From: Firmicutes bacterium UBA5766
GTDB taxonomy: Bacteria > Bacillota > Desulfotomaculia > Desulfotomaculales > Nap2-2B
Assembly: GCA_002418775.1 (NCBI GenBank)
Contig: DIEU01000026.1
Location: 1-64,000 of the forward strand
Direction of reading: 5' to 3'
DNA length: 64,000 nt
The notes under the pieces are model-generated. The model saw only the letters and a program-made list of their open reading frames with translations, searched no databases and was not told where the DNA came from. Position numbers and translations under genes: made by a program. This document shows positions 1 through 7,689 of the stretch, piece after piece. Within the stretch, counting starts at the first letter, position 1; each line of letters begins with the position of its first letter.

Positions 1-63
1 CAGCCCTTCCAGACCTTCCAGACCTTCCAGACCTTCCAGCCCTTCCAGACCTTCCAGACCTTC
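1..63. repeat. 9-bp tandem repeat
   Basis: Seven consecutive 9-bp units of the form cagMccttc run from the window edge to about base 63 and then stop abruptly. Five units read cagaccttc and two read cagcccttc. The period is a multiple of three, so it could encode a tripeptide repeat: Gln-Thr-Phe on the plus strand, where the frame stays open to a TAG at 118-120, or Leu-Glu-Gly on the minus strand, where a TAA sits just upstream. The array may begin left of the window, so its full length and any coding role cannot be judged. Confidence 0.85.
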
Positions 64-369
64 GCCTTAGACCGGTACCCTGCCATAACAGGTTACCCTC
101 GGGTAACTCCGGTACTTTAGCTTTCACTTTTTCCCGGGCAACTTTATTATATGATCATCTTCTTAGTTTGTCAATAGTTATTTCTGAATAATTTTATATT
201 ATTTTATATTCTTGCTTTGTCTAATTAGGCCAGTTTCGAACCAGTCAGTACAGGTAGTTTTCTAAAAAATTTTTTAAAGGGGCTTAAAATTTAATTGTCT
301 ATCTGTTATAAATCTTATATGGCATAAATGCTTTTTACATGGAAAAACTATTCATGAAAGGTGAGATCA
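64..369. other. noncoding stretch with a strong hairpin
   Basis: No gene is seen here. The left part holds a perfect 7-bp hairpin at 92-107 (GTTACCC, 2-nt loop, GGGTAAC) nested between ACCGGTACC-like arms. The rest is AT-rich (about 120-360) and ends in the ribosome binding site AAAGGTG of the next gene. No clear sigma-A promoter was identified. Confidence 0.4.
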
Positions 370-960
370 ATGAAAAAACTTTTTTTAATTCTTCTGCCTC
401 TGATTTTATTATTATCTGTTTTTGGCTGTGCGCCCGGCACAAAAGATCTATCTTCAAAAAACCAGGACCTGCAAAAGAAAGTCTCCGATCTTGAGCAGCA
501 GCTAAAAACGATAAAGGAACTGGTGGAGAACGAACAGATTACCCTCTATTTTGTAAAAGAAACATCCGCGGATTTTTATCTTGTTCCCGAACTACGCACA
601 GTGCATCGTCAGTCCGATATGCCCAAACTGGCCATGGAAGAATTAATCAAAGGGCCGTCGGACAAATCACTGGAAGGCCTTATTCCAGAAGACACTAAAG
701 TAAACAGCGTGAAGGTGAAAGATTATATAGCTTATCCCGATTTTTCCAAAGAAATAACCAGATTATCGGTTGGCGGCAAGGGAGAGGCGTTAATCCTGGC
801 TTCTATAGCAAACACACTGATCAAGTTTCCGGAAATAGAGAAAGTGCAAATTCTTATTGACGGGCAACAAGCTGAAACACTTGCCGGCCATTATGATATC
901 AGCAAACCCATTGGCCGGAATGATACTGTGCTCCTGCCTAATACAAACACCGGCGCTTAA
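370..960 (+). CDS. GerMN-domain lipoprotein
   Basis: Predicted secreted lipoprotein of 196 aa. The N-terminus has lysines, a hydrophobic run and a lipobox ending SVFGC, so Cys is the expected lipidation site and the protein should be anchored on the outer face of the membrane. A short coiled-coil-like stretch (about residues 25-55) precedes a GerMN domain (about 60-180) with the typical pattern of a basic N-terminal strand, a YPDFS core strand and a KFPEIEKVQILIDG C-terminal strand. GerMN domains occur in spore germination and sporulation proteins. The ATG at 370 is preferred over the GTG at 361 because AGGTG lies 6 nt upstream of it. A second GerMN protein is encoded at 6210-7103. The exact role is inferred from the domain only. 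Confidence 0.85.
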   Translation: MKKLFLILLPLILLLSVFGCAPGTKDLSSKNQDLQKKVSDLEQQLKTIKELVENEQITLYFVKETSADFYLVPELRTVHRQSDMPKLAMEELIKGPSDKSLEGLIPEDTKVNSVKVKDYIAYPDFSKEITRLSVGGKGEALILASIANTLIKFPEIEKVQILIDGQQAETLAGHYDISKPIGRNDTVLLPNTNTGA

Positions 961-985
961 CAAACCTGGCCTTAATTAAAGAGTT

Positions 986-1034
986 AAAAAAAGGACTGCC
1001 TACGGAAGAAATGTCTTCCGGACAGCCCTTTTAT
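986..1034. terminator. bidirectional intrinsic terminator
   Basis: A run of A (986-992), a stem with inner perfect arms CGGAAG/CTTCCG and outer GGCTGTCC-like pairing, then TTTTATTTT. It sits between the convergent GerMN and UbiA genes and can serve both. Confidence 0.8.
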
Positions 1035-1066
1035 TTTGCCTTTCTACCGGACAAAAATAGTTTAGT

Positions 1067-1960
1067 TTAGGAAATGAATAACCCGACAGCCAGCAAAAGC
1101 GGGGTTAACAGGATAAAGATTACATTCTGACCCAACAGGGGAATTACATTCATAATCTGATCGCTGTCTTTAAGCAGACCTCTGATAATCCTGACAACGA
1201 TAAAAAACGGAAAAACGGAAATTAATGTTAACAGCGGCAGCAGGCGCATATAGACGGCTGAAAAAACGCAGATGTACATGGCAATAACAAATGACATATA
1301 AATATAAGTGCTCCTAGTCCTGCCTATTAAAATGGGGAAATGGCGCCGGCCGACCAGGCGATCCACTTCGGCGTCAGGATATTGGTTAAGAAGCAGCAGG
1401 TTGCTGACCAAAAAACAGGGGACCAGGGAAGCGGCCAACGCAGTCCAGTCGTAAGAACCCTGCAGGGCATAGTAAGTCCCCATGACCATGCAGGGCCCGA
1501 ACCCTATTCCGGGAGCAAGCAGGCACAACAGGGGATGCCGTGTTATAAACTGGGTGTAAAACGCGATCAGGATCAATCCGGGAAGACCAACCAGCAATAA
1601 AGGCCACCCACGGACAACTAAAAAATATACTCCAATCAACGCCGTTAAGATGAAGGTTAGAATACCAAAAACCAGAGCGGCTGAAGGCGTCATCTGTTTT
1701 CCCGGCAGTATGCCGCTGCCTCCGCTGAAAGGTGTTTTTATAGTGCACTTATCAAGCCCGCTTTTATAATCTAAATAATCATTCAATATGTTTACCGAAG
1801 CGTGAGCTGAAAGGGCGCCTATTAAAATGATGACCAGATAGAAAACATTGATACTGTCCGCCCTCCAATAGGCTGCAGCGGCGCCGACAATAACGCAGAC
1901 TAAAGTCAGAACCAAAAACTGAGGCCGCGTTTCACGAAAATAAAGCTGAATCTTCTCCAT
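1067..1960 (-). CDS. UbiA-family prenyltransferase
   Basis: Integral membrane prenyltransferase of 297 aa that should attach an isoprenoid chain to an aromatic acceptor, most likely in menaquinone synthesis (MenA-like). The first Asp-rich motif is NDYLDYKSGLD (about residues 60-70), which binds the prenyl diphosphate through Mg2+. The second is DAEVDRLVGRRHFPILIGR (about 196-214). Eight or so hydrophobic segments cover the rest, and the length is normal for the family. It stands alone between the GerMN terminator and the P-II terminator. A second, probably distinct UbiA gene is at the right edge of the window. The acceptor cannot be read from sequence alone. Confidence 0.85.
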   Translation of the reverse strand: MEKIQLYFRETRPQFLVLTLVCVIVGAAAAYWRADSINVFYLVIILIGALSAHASVNILNDYLDYKSGLDKCTIKTPFSGGSGILPGKQMTPSAALVFGILTFILTALIGVYFLVVRGWPLLLVGLPGLILIAFYTQFITRHPLLCLLAPGIGFGPCMVMGTYYALQGSYDWTALAASLVPCFLVSNLLLLNQYPDAEVDRLVGRRHFPILIGRTRSTYIYMSFVIAMYICVFSAVYMRLLPLLTLISVFPFFIVVRIIRGLLKDSDQIMNVIPLLGQNVIFILLTPLLLAVGLFIS

Positions 1961-2051
1961 GATTAAAACCTTCCTTTTTTACAGGATTTTTTCTGCAAAT
2001 ATTTAATTCGACCTAAAAACTCCTCTTTCCTTCAAGGAAATTTCGTTTGTG

Positions 2052-2077
2052 AAAAAAACCCGGCTTTTTGCCGGGTT
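2052..2077 (-). terminator. terminator of the P-II gene
   Basis: Perfect 8-bp stem AACCCGGC/GCCGGGTT with a 5-nt loop, followed on the minus strand by a run of seven T (2052-2058). Confidence 0.9.
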
Positions 2078-2138
2078 CCTGCAAGTCAGGTATAAATCTT
2101 AAGAGTCTCAATCGGTTTTTTTACCGCCACGGTCAGTT

Positions 2139-2477
2139 TTAGATTGCGTCGTTTCCTTTTTCACCCGTACGTATACGGATGGCTTCGGAAACCGGGTAAA
2201 TGAAAATTTTTCCGTCTCCTATCTCACCGGTCCGGGCAGCTTTAATTACTATGTCAACTACCTTGTCAACGTCGTCATCGTGGAGGACTATCTCAACTTT
2301 GACTTTAGGCAATATGTTGATGCTATACTCCTGTCCGCGGTATATTTCCTTGCGTCCCTTCTGCAATCCGCAACCCAATACCTGACTGACGGTCATACCT
2401 TTTATGCCAAACCTTCCCAGTGCGTCCTTTACGTCTTCAAGTTTGCCCGGTCGTAGAATACATTCAATTTTAGTCAT
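2139..2477 (-). CDS. P-II family nitrogen regulatory protein
   Basis: Trimeric signalling protein of 112 aa that senses ATP/ADP and 2-oxoglutarate and controls nitrogen metabolism by binding partners such as ammonium channels or glutamine synthetase. The start MTKIECILRPGKLEDV and the T-loop RGQEYSINILPK are typical. Tyr-51, the uridylylation site of GlnB/GlnK, is conserved. The C-loop TGEIGDGKIF is also intact. The usual partner amtB is not adjacent in this window, so the gene is a stand-alone unit closed by its own terminator. Whether it is modified here is unknown. Confidence 0.93.
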   Translation of the reverse strand: MTKIECILRPGKLEDVKDALGRFGIKGMTVSQVLGCGLQKGRKEIYRGQEYSINILPKVKVEIVLHDDDVDKVVDIVIKAARTGEIGDGKIFIYPVSEAIRIRTGEKGNDAI

Positions 2478-2548
2478 CGGTTAAACATACCCCCGCAAAG
2501 ATATAATTAAAAGATATAATATATTCTACGGCACAAGGTCTTTCACCT

Positions 2549-2783
2549 TTAATTGGACACTTCTTTTAATAAAGAAACATTTTCTGCGCCTGCGTTTAGG
2601 GGAAATCCGTATGTAACCGTTTCTCCTATGGCCAGGTCTGCATAACCATTTTCTCCGTGCAGTGAGAAATCAAGCCCCGTATCTTCATCCTGATCGCTGA
2701 CTCTTAAGTTTACAAACATCCCAACGATCTTTAGGATCATAAAAAATCAGCGTATATTTAGGCATCCGCAGCAAACCAATCAT
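2549..2783 (-). pseudogene. frameshifted small hypothetical gene
   Basis: Two overlapping open frames look like one broken gene. The upstream frame starts at ATG 2783 behind a strong AAAAGGGGG site and reads MIGLLRMPKYTLIFYDPKD before a TGA near 2685. The downstream frame continues with an acidic stretch (VSDQDEDTGLDFSLHGENG) to a stop at 2549. A one-base shift near 2715 would join them into a product of about 80 aa. I do not recognise the family. It could also be two unrelated small ORFs. Confidence 0.4.
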
Positions 2784-2904
2784 TCGATCAACCCCCTTTT
2801 AATAAATCTTTCCCAGCTCCAAAATTCAAACATAACTTCTTGCTTACCAGGTTCATCTAGAAGCGGTTTTTTCTTTCATCCTTGATTTGCCTCTTCTTTA
2901 AGGC

Positions 2905-2940
2905 AAAAAAAACCATTTCTGATTACCTTATCAGAAATGG
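2905..2940 (-). terminator. intrinsic terminator
   Basis: Perfect 11-bp stem CCATTTCTGAT/ATCAGAAATGG with a 6-nt loop and, on the minus strand, an eight-T tract (2905-2912). No protein gene lies directly upstream on that strand. Confidence 0.85.
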
Positions 2941-2993
2941 GCATCTTCGCCGCAAATAATAAGTATCGACTGCGATACTTTCAAATTAACTTA
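2905..2993 (-). ncRNA. candidate small RNA or attenuated leader
   Basis: A sigma-A promoter at 3000-3028 predicts a start near 2993, and a perfect intrinsic terminator ends at about 2905, giving a transcript of about 89 nt. It contains two hairpins: AGTATCG/CGATACT with a 4-nt loop (2962-2979) and the terminator stem (2913-2940). No start codon with a ribosome binding site is evident inside. It may be an independent small RNA or a terminated leader of the small broken gene downstream (2549-2783). I could not match it to a known riboswitch. Confidence 0.5.
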
Positions 2994-2999
2994 TGCACA

Positions 3000-3028
3000 A
3001 TTATAGTAACTGGAAATTATAAAGTCAA
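3000..3028 (-). promoter_or_regulatory. sigma-A promoter
   Basis: Minus strand TTGACT, 17-nt spacer, TATAAT: a near-consensus housekeeping promoter firing towards the candidate small RNA. Confidence 0.8.
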
Positions 3029-3115
3029 CGAATCTATACTGGTATACTGCCCGGGACAAATAAAAAATGCCGTGGTGGTTATGCTAAAAAAACAAAGATG
3101 AGGTGGTTAAAGGAA

Positions 3116-3852
3116 ATGTTGAAACTAAGGGTTGGAATAATGAGGAGATCAATATAATCAGAGATTTTGTCGGGAAAAAAAGGATCGGTGAAACATTTTA
3201 TTTCGTCCAGAACAGGATCGTCGATTTTCTTGGTGAAGTTAACAGCGACCGGTTCCCGTCGGTTGAGTGGCGGCAGCACCCAGATTTTCCCGGCGGTGCA
3301 ATTCTGGATACGGGAGTTCATGAATTTGCAGCGTTAAGGCATATCTTCGGTGTAATTGATAAGGTGCAGGCTTTCGGACGGCGCCAGAGCTATGACTATG
3401 CCCCCTACTCCGTGATCTGTGTCAATATGCTTTTTAAAAGCGGTGTCATTGGCATTTTTTCATTCTTCTGCAGCGGAAAAGAGATGCAGAGGCCCTTGAT
3501 TGGACTGCGTATCTTCGGCGCCTCCGGGATGATTTATCTGGAAGAGAGAAACTGCGGAACAGTAAATGTGGCCCACAACAACGGTGATTACGGGCGCATC
3601 CCTTACCGTCCGCAGCGCGGCTTTTTCAACGAACTGCTTAACTTTTACCAGGCGGCAAGCGGAAACGAACCTATTTCCGTCACCCCTGAGATGGAATTCG
3701 GGGATACCTACACCGTCCTTCAGATTTTAAAGAGCATCGGGACGGATGAAATTATCTGGCTGGACAAGGAAGCTGAATACAGGCCCGATTACGGCGCAAT
3801 CCATAAAAATACAGCCCGGGAGACGCGTGCGGGAGAATCTAATTTCAACTAG
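3116..3852 (+). pseudogene. Gfo/Idh/MocA oxidoreductase, internal deletion
   Basis: A strong ribosome binding site (GAGGTGG, 9 nt upstream) precedes ATG 3116, which reads MLKLRVGI, the usual first strand of this NAD(P)-dependent sugar oxidoreductase family. The frame stops after 13 codons. From about 3140 another frame encodes the C-terminal domain without its Rossmann fold: KKRIGETFYFVQNR, then the family motif HPDFPGGAILDTGVHEF (H in GVHE is typical), down to 3852. About 100 residues including the GxGxxG nucleotide site are missing, so the gene looks inactivated by a deletion. A shortened product starting at GTG 3103 in the second frame is possible but would lack cofactor binding. Confidence 0.75.
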
Positions 3853-3913
3853 GCGCCAGCCGCCGGAAGGCTTAAAGTGGCGTCGTTGTTCAAAGGTGAG
3901 CGATATTGCTTAA

Positions 3914-3975
3914 GTGCCGCTGCAACGCCCGGCAAAGCTTCGGCTACTTAGACCGCGGTGCGAAACCAGCGGCAC
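3914..3975 (+). other. 9-bp inverted repeat, structured leader
   Basis: GTGCCGCTG (3914-3922) and CAGCGGCAC (3967-3975) are perfectly complementary and enclose 44 nt that can fold further. The element lies 37 nt upstream of the CxxC mini-protein gene at 4013 and could be part of its untranslated leader. There is no T-tract, so it is not a terminator. Confidence 0.4.
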
Positions 3976-4012
3976 ACTCAAAATCTCTTGAAAAATAGGG
4001 AGGGTCGTTTAT

Positions 4013-4195
4013 TTGAACGGCATTAACCCGGAAAGCGAACAATTCTCCTATGTGGGCAGGTTCAGAATCTCACCCTTTGTACTCTGCTATGGCTGCTCTT
4101 TGCCTGTGCGCAACGAGCAGTCCTACTGCTTCATCGGAGGCGATTCACCGACTTATCGTTTCTACTGCAAACTCTGCGTGAACCTGTTCTCCTAG
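4013..4195 (+). CDS. small CxxC-motif protein
   Basis: A 60-aa product with two CxxC knuckles: CYGC near residue 25 and CKLC near residue 53, close to the C-terminus. This suggests a single treble-clef or zinc-ribbon-like metal site. It begins at TTG behind AGGGAGG with a 9-nt spacing, which supports real translation. I do not recognise the family and give no function. It stands alone between the decayed oxidoreductase and a long noncoding stretch, preceded by a 9-bp inverted repeat. Confidence 0.55.
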   Translation: MNGINPESEQFSYVGRFRISPFVLCYGCSLPVRNEQSYCFIGGDSPTYRFYCKLCVNLFS

Positions 4196-4518
4196 ACAAT
4201 CAGACAAACAAACCGGGCCCGGACGGAACAACTTTTTGCGGCACAAACATAATACCCCCCCCCTTACTCTTACTACAGTAACTTGACCATTCAAACAGAT
4301 CCGGTTTCACCAGAATACAAGATTATAAGGCAGCACTTCTATTTTTCGGTTTTGAAGCAGTGCGAGCAGGATCGTCTTTTTCCAAAACGATATTCAACTT
4401 TCATCAAGTTGTTGTTGATTATAAATTTCCAGGAAAATGTGACGAAGCTATATATTAAATAGACCTGCGCCGCCCGGGCAACCATAGGAAAAGTTAGGTA
4501 TGAAGGTATAGCTAGACC
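4196..4518. other. noncoding stretch with several short hairpins
   Basis: No gene found. Three small hairpins follow one another: GCACTTC pairing with GAAG..GTGC around 4333-4360, ATCGT(C)TTTT with AAAACGAT near 4370-4392, and CAACTT/AAGTTG near 4396-4412. A nine-C run lies near 4256. The spacing suggests structured RNA but no known class was recognised. Confidence 0.3.
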
Positions 4519-4542
4519 AAAAAAAGGGGCCTTAAAAGGCCC
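4519..4542 (-). terminator. minus-oriented terminator-like hairpin
   Basis: GGGCCTT/AAGGCCC with a 2-nt loop, followed on the minus strand by seven T. No gene on the minus strand directly upstream was found. On the plus strand it is a hairpin in the leader of the micro-ORF at 4569. Confidence 0.5.
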
Positions 4543-4568
4543 AAAAAGCTTAACGAAAGGAGGTACTT

Positions 4569-4649
4569 ATGTTTTGCAGGCCCGGCCCCAGGGAAAAGGC
4601 CGGTATTACAATAACGACAATCTTACCGGGCCTGCATGTAAAAGCATAG
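4569..4649 (+). CDS. 26-aa micro-ORF inside an inverted repeat
   Basis: ATG 4569 follows a textbook ribosome binding site, AAAGGAGG with 5-nt spacing. It reads MFCRPGPREKAGITITTILP and six more residues to TAG. The coding region itself contains a perfect 11-bp inverted repeat, TGCAGGCCCGG (4575-4585) and CCGGGCCTGCA (4626-4636), so the message can fold over most of the ORF. The next gene, an amidase at 4876, lies 226 nt downstream on the same strand. A leader peptide is one reading. No homologue is known to me. Confidence 0.4.
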   Translation: MFCRPGPREKAGITITTILPGLHVKA

Positions 4650-4875
4650 CAAAACAGCCCATTTTATTCAAGAGGGAAATATTACCTCGAATGCTATAAG
4701 AGAGATAACCAGCCAATATTATAGATATATCTACTAAGTGTCCATCATTTTAAGCTTTAACGAGTATATAACATATTTCGACATATTTTGCTTGTATTTC
4801 GGATTTGTACGCTATTGTGTACAAGTCATTTTTTTGGTAGAAGAAAAAAGTCAGTATATAAAAAAGGTGGTGTAT

Positions 4876-5577
4876 TTGATTAGTAGCGTTGTAGCTGTAC
4901 TTGACCCCGGACATGGGGGGTTCGACTCCGGAGCAATCGGGCCTAACGGGACACGCGAGTCGGATATCGCTCTGGCTGTAGCTTTCCAGGCCGAAAGATA
5001 TCTGTCGTCCGCTGTAAAAGTTCACCTGACACGAAGAGATAACAAATCCTTGGCCAACGATGCGTCAATTGATTTGAAAGAGCGCGCCTCTATTGCCCAA
5101 AAAGCTCGCGCCAATTGTTTCGTTTCAATTCACTGTAACAAAGAAAAGGATAATAACAACAGCGGAGTGGTGACCTACCATAACGCAGGAAACGAGAAGG
5201 GGAGGTATCTAGCAGCAAGCATACATAACAAATTGGTCCCAGCTGTCGGTTTATTCAGCCGGGGCTTGAGGGAGAAGGATTTTGACGTTTTAAATTACAG
5301 CTCCTGTCCATCAGCATTGGTCGAACTGGCCTATATTTCCAACTACCAGGAAGAAGCTCTGCTGAAAACAGCCGACTTCCAGGACAGGGCTGCCTGGGCT
5401 ATAGCAAGCGGAATCGCCTCATATTTGGGTGTTTACCTGAACCAAATTCCCGATTTTCCTGAAACTCCCTTTGAGAAACTGGCGAAAAGAGTCTCTTTGG
5501 ATAACAAGTGCTCAGAAAACGATCCCGTTACATGGGATGAATTTGCCGCTGTTCTTAAAAAGCTTGGTTTACTTTAA
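4876..5577 (+). CDS. N-acetylmuramoyl-L-alanine amidase (Amidase_3)
   Basis: Zinc amidase that cuts the bond between N-acetylmuramic acid and L-alanine in peptidoglycan. Motifs in order: LDPGHGGFDSGA (Zn His), TRESDIAL (Zn Glu), SIHCN (Zn His) and VELAYISN (catalytic Glu). All key residues are present. The start is placed at TTG 4876 because AAGGTGG lies just upstream; this gives 233 aa with no signal peptide. An in-frame upstream GTG at 4738 would add 46 hydrophobic residues but has no ribosome binding site. The last 40 residues form a small extra helical tail. A lack of signal peptide fits a mother-cell lysis enzyme (CwlC-like) or a phage-type lysin. A terminator follows. Confidence 0.85.
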   Translation: MISSVVAVLDPGHGGFDSGAIGPNGTRESDIALAVAFQAERYLSSAVKVHLTRRDNKSLANDASIDLKERASIAQKARANCFVSIHCNKEKDNNNSGVVTYHNAGNEKGRYLAASIHNKLVPAVGLFSRGLREKDFDVLNYSSCPSALVELAYISNYQEEALLKTADFQDRAAWAIASGIASYLGVYLNQIPDFPETPFEKLAKRVSLDNKCSENDPVTWDEFAAVLKKLGLL

Positions 5578-5651
5578 AAAAACTAAATATAACTCCCGGA
5601 AGAGGAAAAATATTCCTCCCAATTAATAGTAATATTAATATAACATTGTTC

Positions 5652-5681
5652 TTAAAAAAGCCGGAATAACCGGCCTTTTTA
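5652..5681. terminator. intrinsic terminator
   Basis: A-tract, GCCGG stem with 5-nt loop, CCGGC, then CTTTTT. It closes the amidase gene. Confidence 0.85.
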
Positions 5682-5712
5682 ATTAAATTAGGAAATTTTG
5701 CAAACCCAATGA

Positions 5713-6198
5713 TTATCACTATTTTACATACTGTTAACTCATTTAGATCGACATTCTCCTTCTTTTAAGTGGTTTCTATGGTTCACCGCATATTTCTGGT
5801 TGTCCTTCCTTGCCGCGCTGGCTTTAATCTGGCTTTTAATCAAGAATAAATTTAACGAAGAAAAATTTTTGCCGATGGTAAGAAGCATTTACGCATTTGT
5901 GCCGCTGGTTGTTGGCGTGTATGCGGCCTACCAGGTAAAATTCCTGCCTTTAATGAGCGCTTTGAACATTGATTTTAACCTGGTCAGACAGGGCGCCGGT
6001 TATACGAGGCTTATCGGGATACCCGCTTTTGATGTGCTGGTTATGGTATTGCTTATCTTTGGGCTTTCAGTTTCCCTTTACTGCGCATGGAGAATAACAA
6101 AATCAGGCGCTGCCTCCATATATGTTTTGGCTGCCAACTGGGCAATCATGCTTGCCTATTTTTCATGTATCACATATATGTTTCTGATGTTTCATTAA
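5713..6198 (+). pseudogene. membrane protein, N-terminally truncated remnant
   Basis: An open frame from a TGA at 5710 to a TAA at 6198 encodes about 160 aa with four strong hydrophobic segments (near residues 20-45, 62-80, 108-128 and 137-158). There is no ATG or GTG at the front and no ribosome binding site; the first usable TTG (5800) cuts into the first membrane helix. It starts just after the amidase terminator and its 3' end is 11 nt from the convergent GerMN gene. Most likely the C-terminal part of a larger membrane protein. Family not recognised. Confidence 0.5.
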
Positions 6199-6209
6199 GC
6201 CATTTCACT

Positions 6210-7103
6210 TTAGCCCGTGGCTGCCTTACTTTTAAACTTTACCGGTATGCGCACTTTGTCCTGCTCTTGACCATTTTCCGGGCTGTAATGGAATACTTCC
6301 AGATATCCGCTGTCAACGGCCGGCCCGGTAAATTTAAGGTATGTCACGAACTGGCCCCTGTCGGGTCCCGCCGTGGATGCCCTGGTATAACCCTCGGCAA
6401 GCTTTTCCCCGCTTTCGGTAACAATTCGCAGATTAACCGTTGCGCCAGCATCCCGGGTATAGCCGGTGACTGCCACAGGAATATCCACAAATTCTCCCTT
6501 TACAGGCTCTATAAGCCAGACGGCAGGTTCCCAAACTTCAGACAGGTCGCGTTTATACGGTGTCTCGGAAAGGCCGCCGTATCCCCACCATTCTCTTGCC
6601 CGCTGATCCATAGTCCCCTCAACCTTAAAGGTCACTTTCTCTATAGTGGGAAATTCAGTCAATGTATTGACTATGCTTTGGATCCCAAGAGCGCAAACTT
6701 TGGGTTCCGGCTCGGCTTTTAAAACCTCACTTGAAAAATCCACGCTGGCAAGTCCGTTATTGATACTGATACCCCTTATTCTTGTTTCGCGCGGCAGGAC
6801 GGCAAAAGCTTTATCAGTAACCGGCTGTCCGTTAATCAACTCCTCCAGGGCAGCCCTGGCCACACGCTTCGTATAGGAAATGGTATGCATTTCCCGGACC
6901 AGGTAAGCATTCTTGTTTGTTTTCTTAACATAATAGACAGCCACATTCATCGTTTTAGGAGTCGATTCCTGCGCTTCAGCAATCATGTTCTGACCGCCGG
7001 GCGGCTGAGTATTCTCTATTTCTACTTGCCCGCAGCCCGCGGCAAATCCGATGATAAAAATTGTTACTGCAATTGTTGAGCCAATAATAATTTTTCCCCT
7101 CAA
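6210..7103 (-). CDS. GerMN-Gmad2 spore germination lipoprotein
   Basis: Predicted lipoprotein of 297 aa. A signal peptide ends in the lipobox FAAGC, followed by a GerMN domain (about residues 45-165, with LASVDFSSEV and EFPTIEKVTFKVEG strands) and a Gmad2 immunoglobulin-like domain (about 185-290, VWLIEPVKGEFVDIPVAVTGYTR type start). This two-domain layout is known from spore germination lipoproteins. The TTG at 7103 is chosen because AAAGGAG lies 8 nt upstream; an in-frame TTG at 7109 is too close to it. The longer upstream frame is unlikely to be translated. It is a larger paralogue of the protein at 370-960. Confidence 0.85.
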   Translation of the reverse strand: MRGKIIIGSTIAVTIFIIGFAAGCGQVEIENTQPPGGQNMIAEAQESTPKTMNVAVYYVKKTNKNAYLVREMHTISYTKRVARAALEELINGQPVTDKAFAVLPRETRIRGISINNGLASVDFSSEVLKAEPEPKVCALGIQSIVNTLTEFPTIEKVTFKVEGTMDQRAREWWGYGGLSETPYKRDLSEVWEPAVWLIEPVKGEFVDIPVAVTGYTRDAGATVNLRIVTESGEKLAEGYTRASTAGPDRGQFVTYLKFTGPAVDSGYLEVFHYSPENGQEQDKVRIPVKFKSKAATG

Positions 7104-7380
7104 CTTCAAAACTCCTTTCCTTGACAGTCTCCGAACGCACTTAACGACATGGATGTCTGGTAAGAAATGAAGAAAACTTCTGTCCGTTAAACAGTCGAAT
7201 ATTATAAGGTAATTTAGAAAAAATTGTGGATGAATTTTGCAGATAATGAAGATAATATCAGGACAGTTTTTTGGCCTGGTCTTTATTGCGGCAAAGTCCA
7301 AAAAGTCAGCCGGCGCTTGTACAATATAAATTCAAACTTGCTGGAATCAAAGTCTGTTGTTTATTTAAAAAACTAAAATA

Positions 7381-7518
7381 TTATTTACCCTTTTTTATTT
7401 TTTGAGAGTCCTTAATATCTTCCAGACTGGGCGTTGGGAGATTGCCCTTTTCCGGATGGGAAAATTTGGACCTTATTAAGAATTCTTTTTGATTTTTAGG
7501 AATCCTGCTTTTAGCCAT
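7381..7518 (-). CDS. small basic protein
   Basis: A 45-aa ORF, MAKSRIPKNQKEFLI..., ending in a Lys-rich tail (KIKKGK). AGGGAGG lies 13 nt upstream of the ATG, somewhat far. A TTG four codons earlier (7530) is in frame but only one base from that site. The protein is hydrophilic, highly charged and has no cysteines. It lies between the germination lipoprotein and the flavin reductase. The composition is reminiscent of small spore or coat proteins, but I do not recognise a family. Confidence 0.5.
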   Translation of the reverse strand: MAKSRIPKNQKEFLIRSKFSHPEKGNLPTPSLEDIKDSQKIKKGK

Positions 7519-7689
7519 TATATCTGTCAATCCTCCCTCTTTTTACAATATTGTCCCGCTTAGGCATTTTTTATACACTCAAAGCAGAAGCCAATCACAA
7601 AAAAGGATTTAGCATTCCTGCATCAAATAATATTAGGTGAATTTATCGGAAAAAGTTTTTTAATTCATACTAAAAAGAAAGGTCAAAGA

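Noticed and set aside
3079..3321. 80-aa minus-strand ORF
   Set aside because: Shadow of the Gfo/Idh/MocA remnant on the opposite strand.
4196..4875. c-di-AMP (ydaO) or c-di-GMP riboswitch in front of the amidase
   Set aside because: Some fragments such as GGGCAACC are suggestive but the conserved cores of these riboswitches are not present.
5695..5715. TGA at 5710 as another selenocysteine codon in the membrane protein remnant
   Set aside because: The sequence upstream of the TGA does not continue any recognisable domain; it is simply the frame boundary after a terminator.
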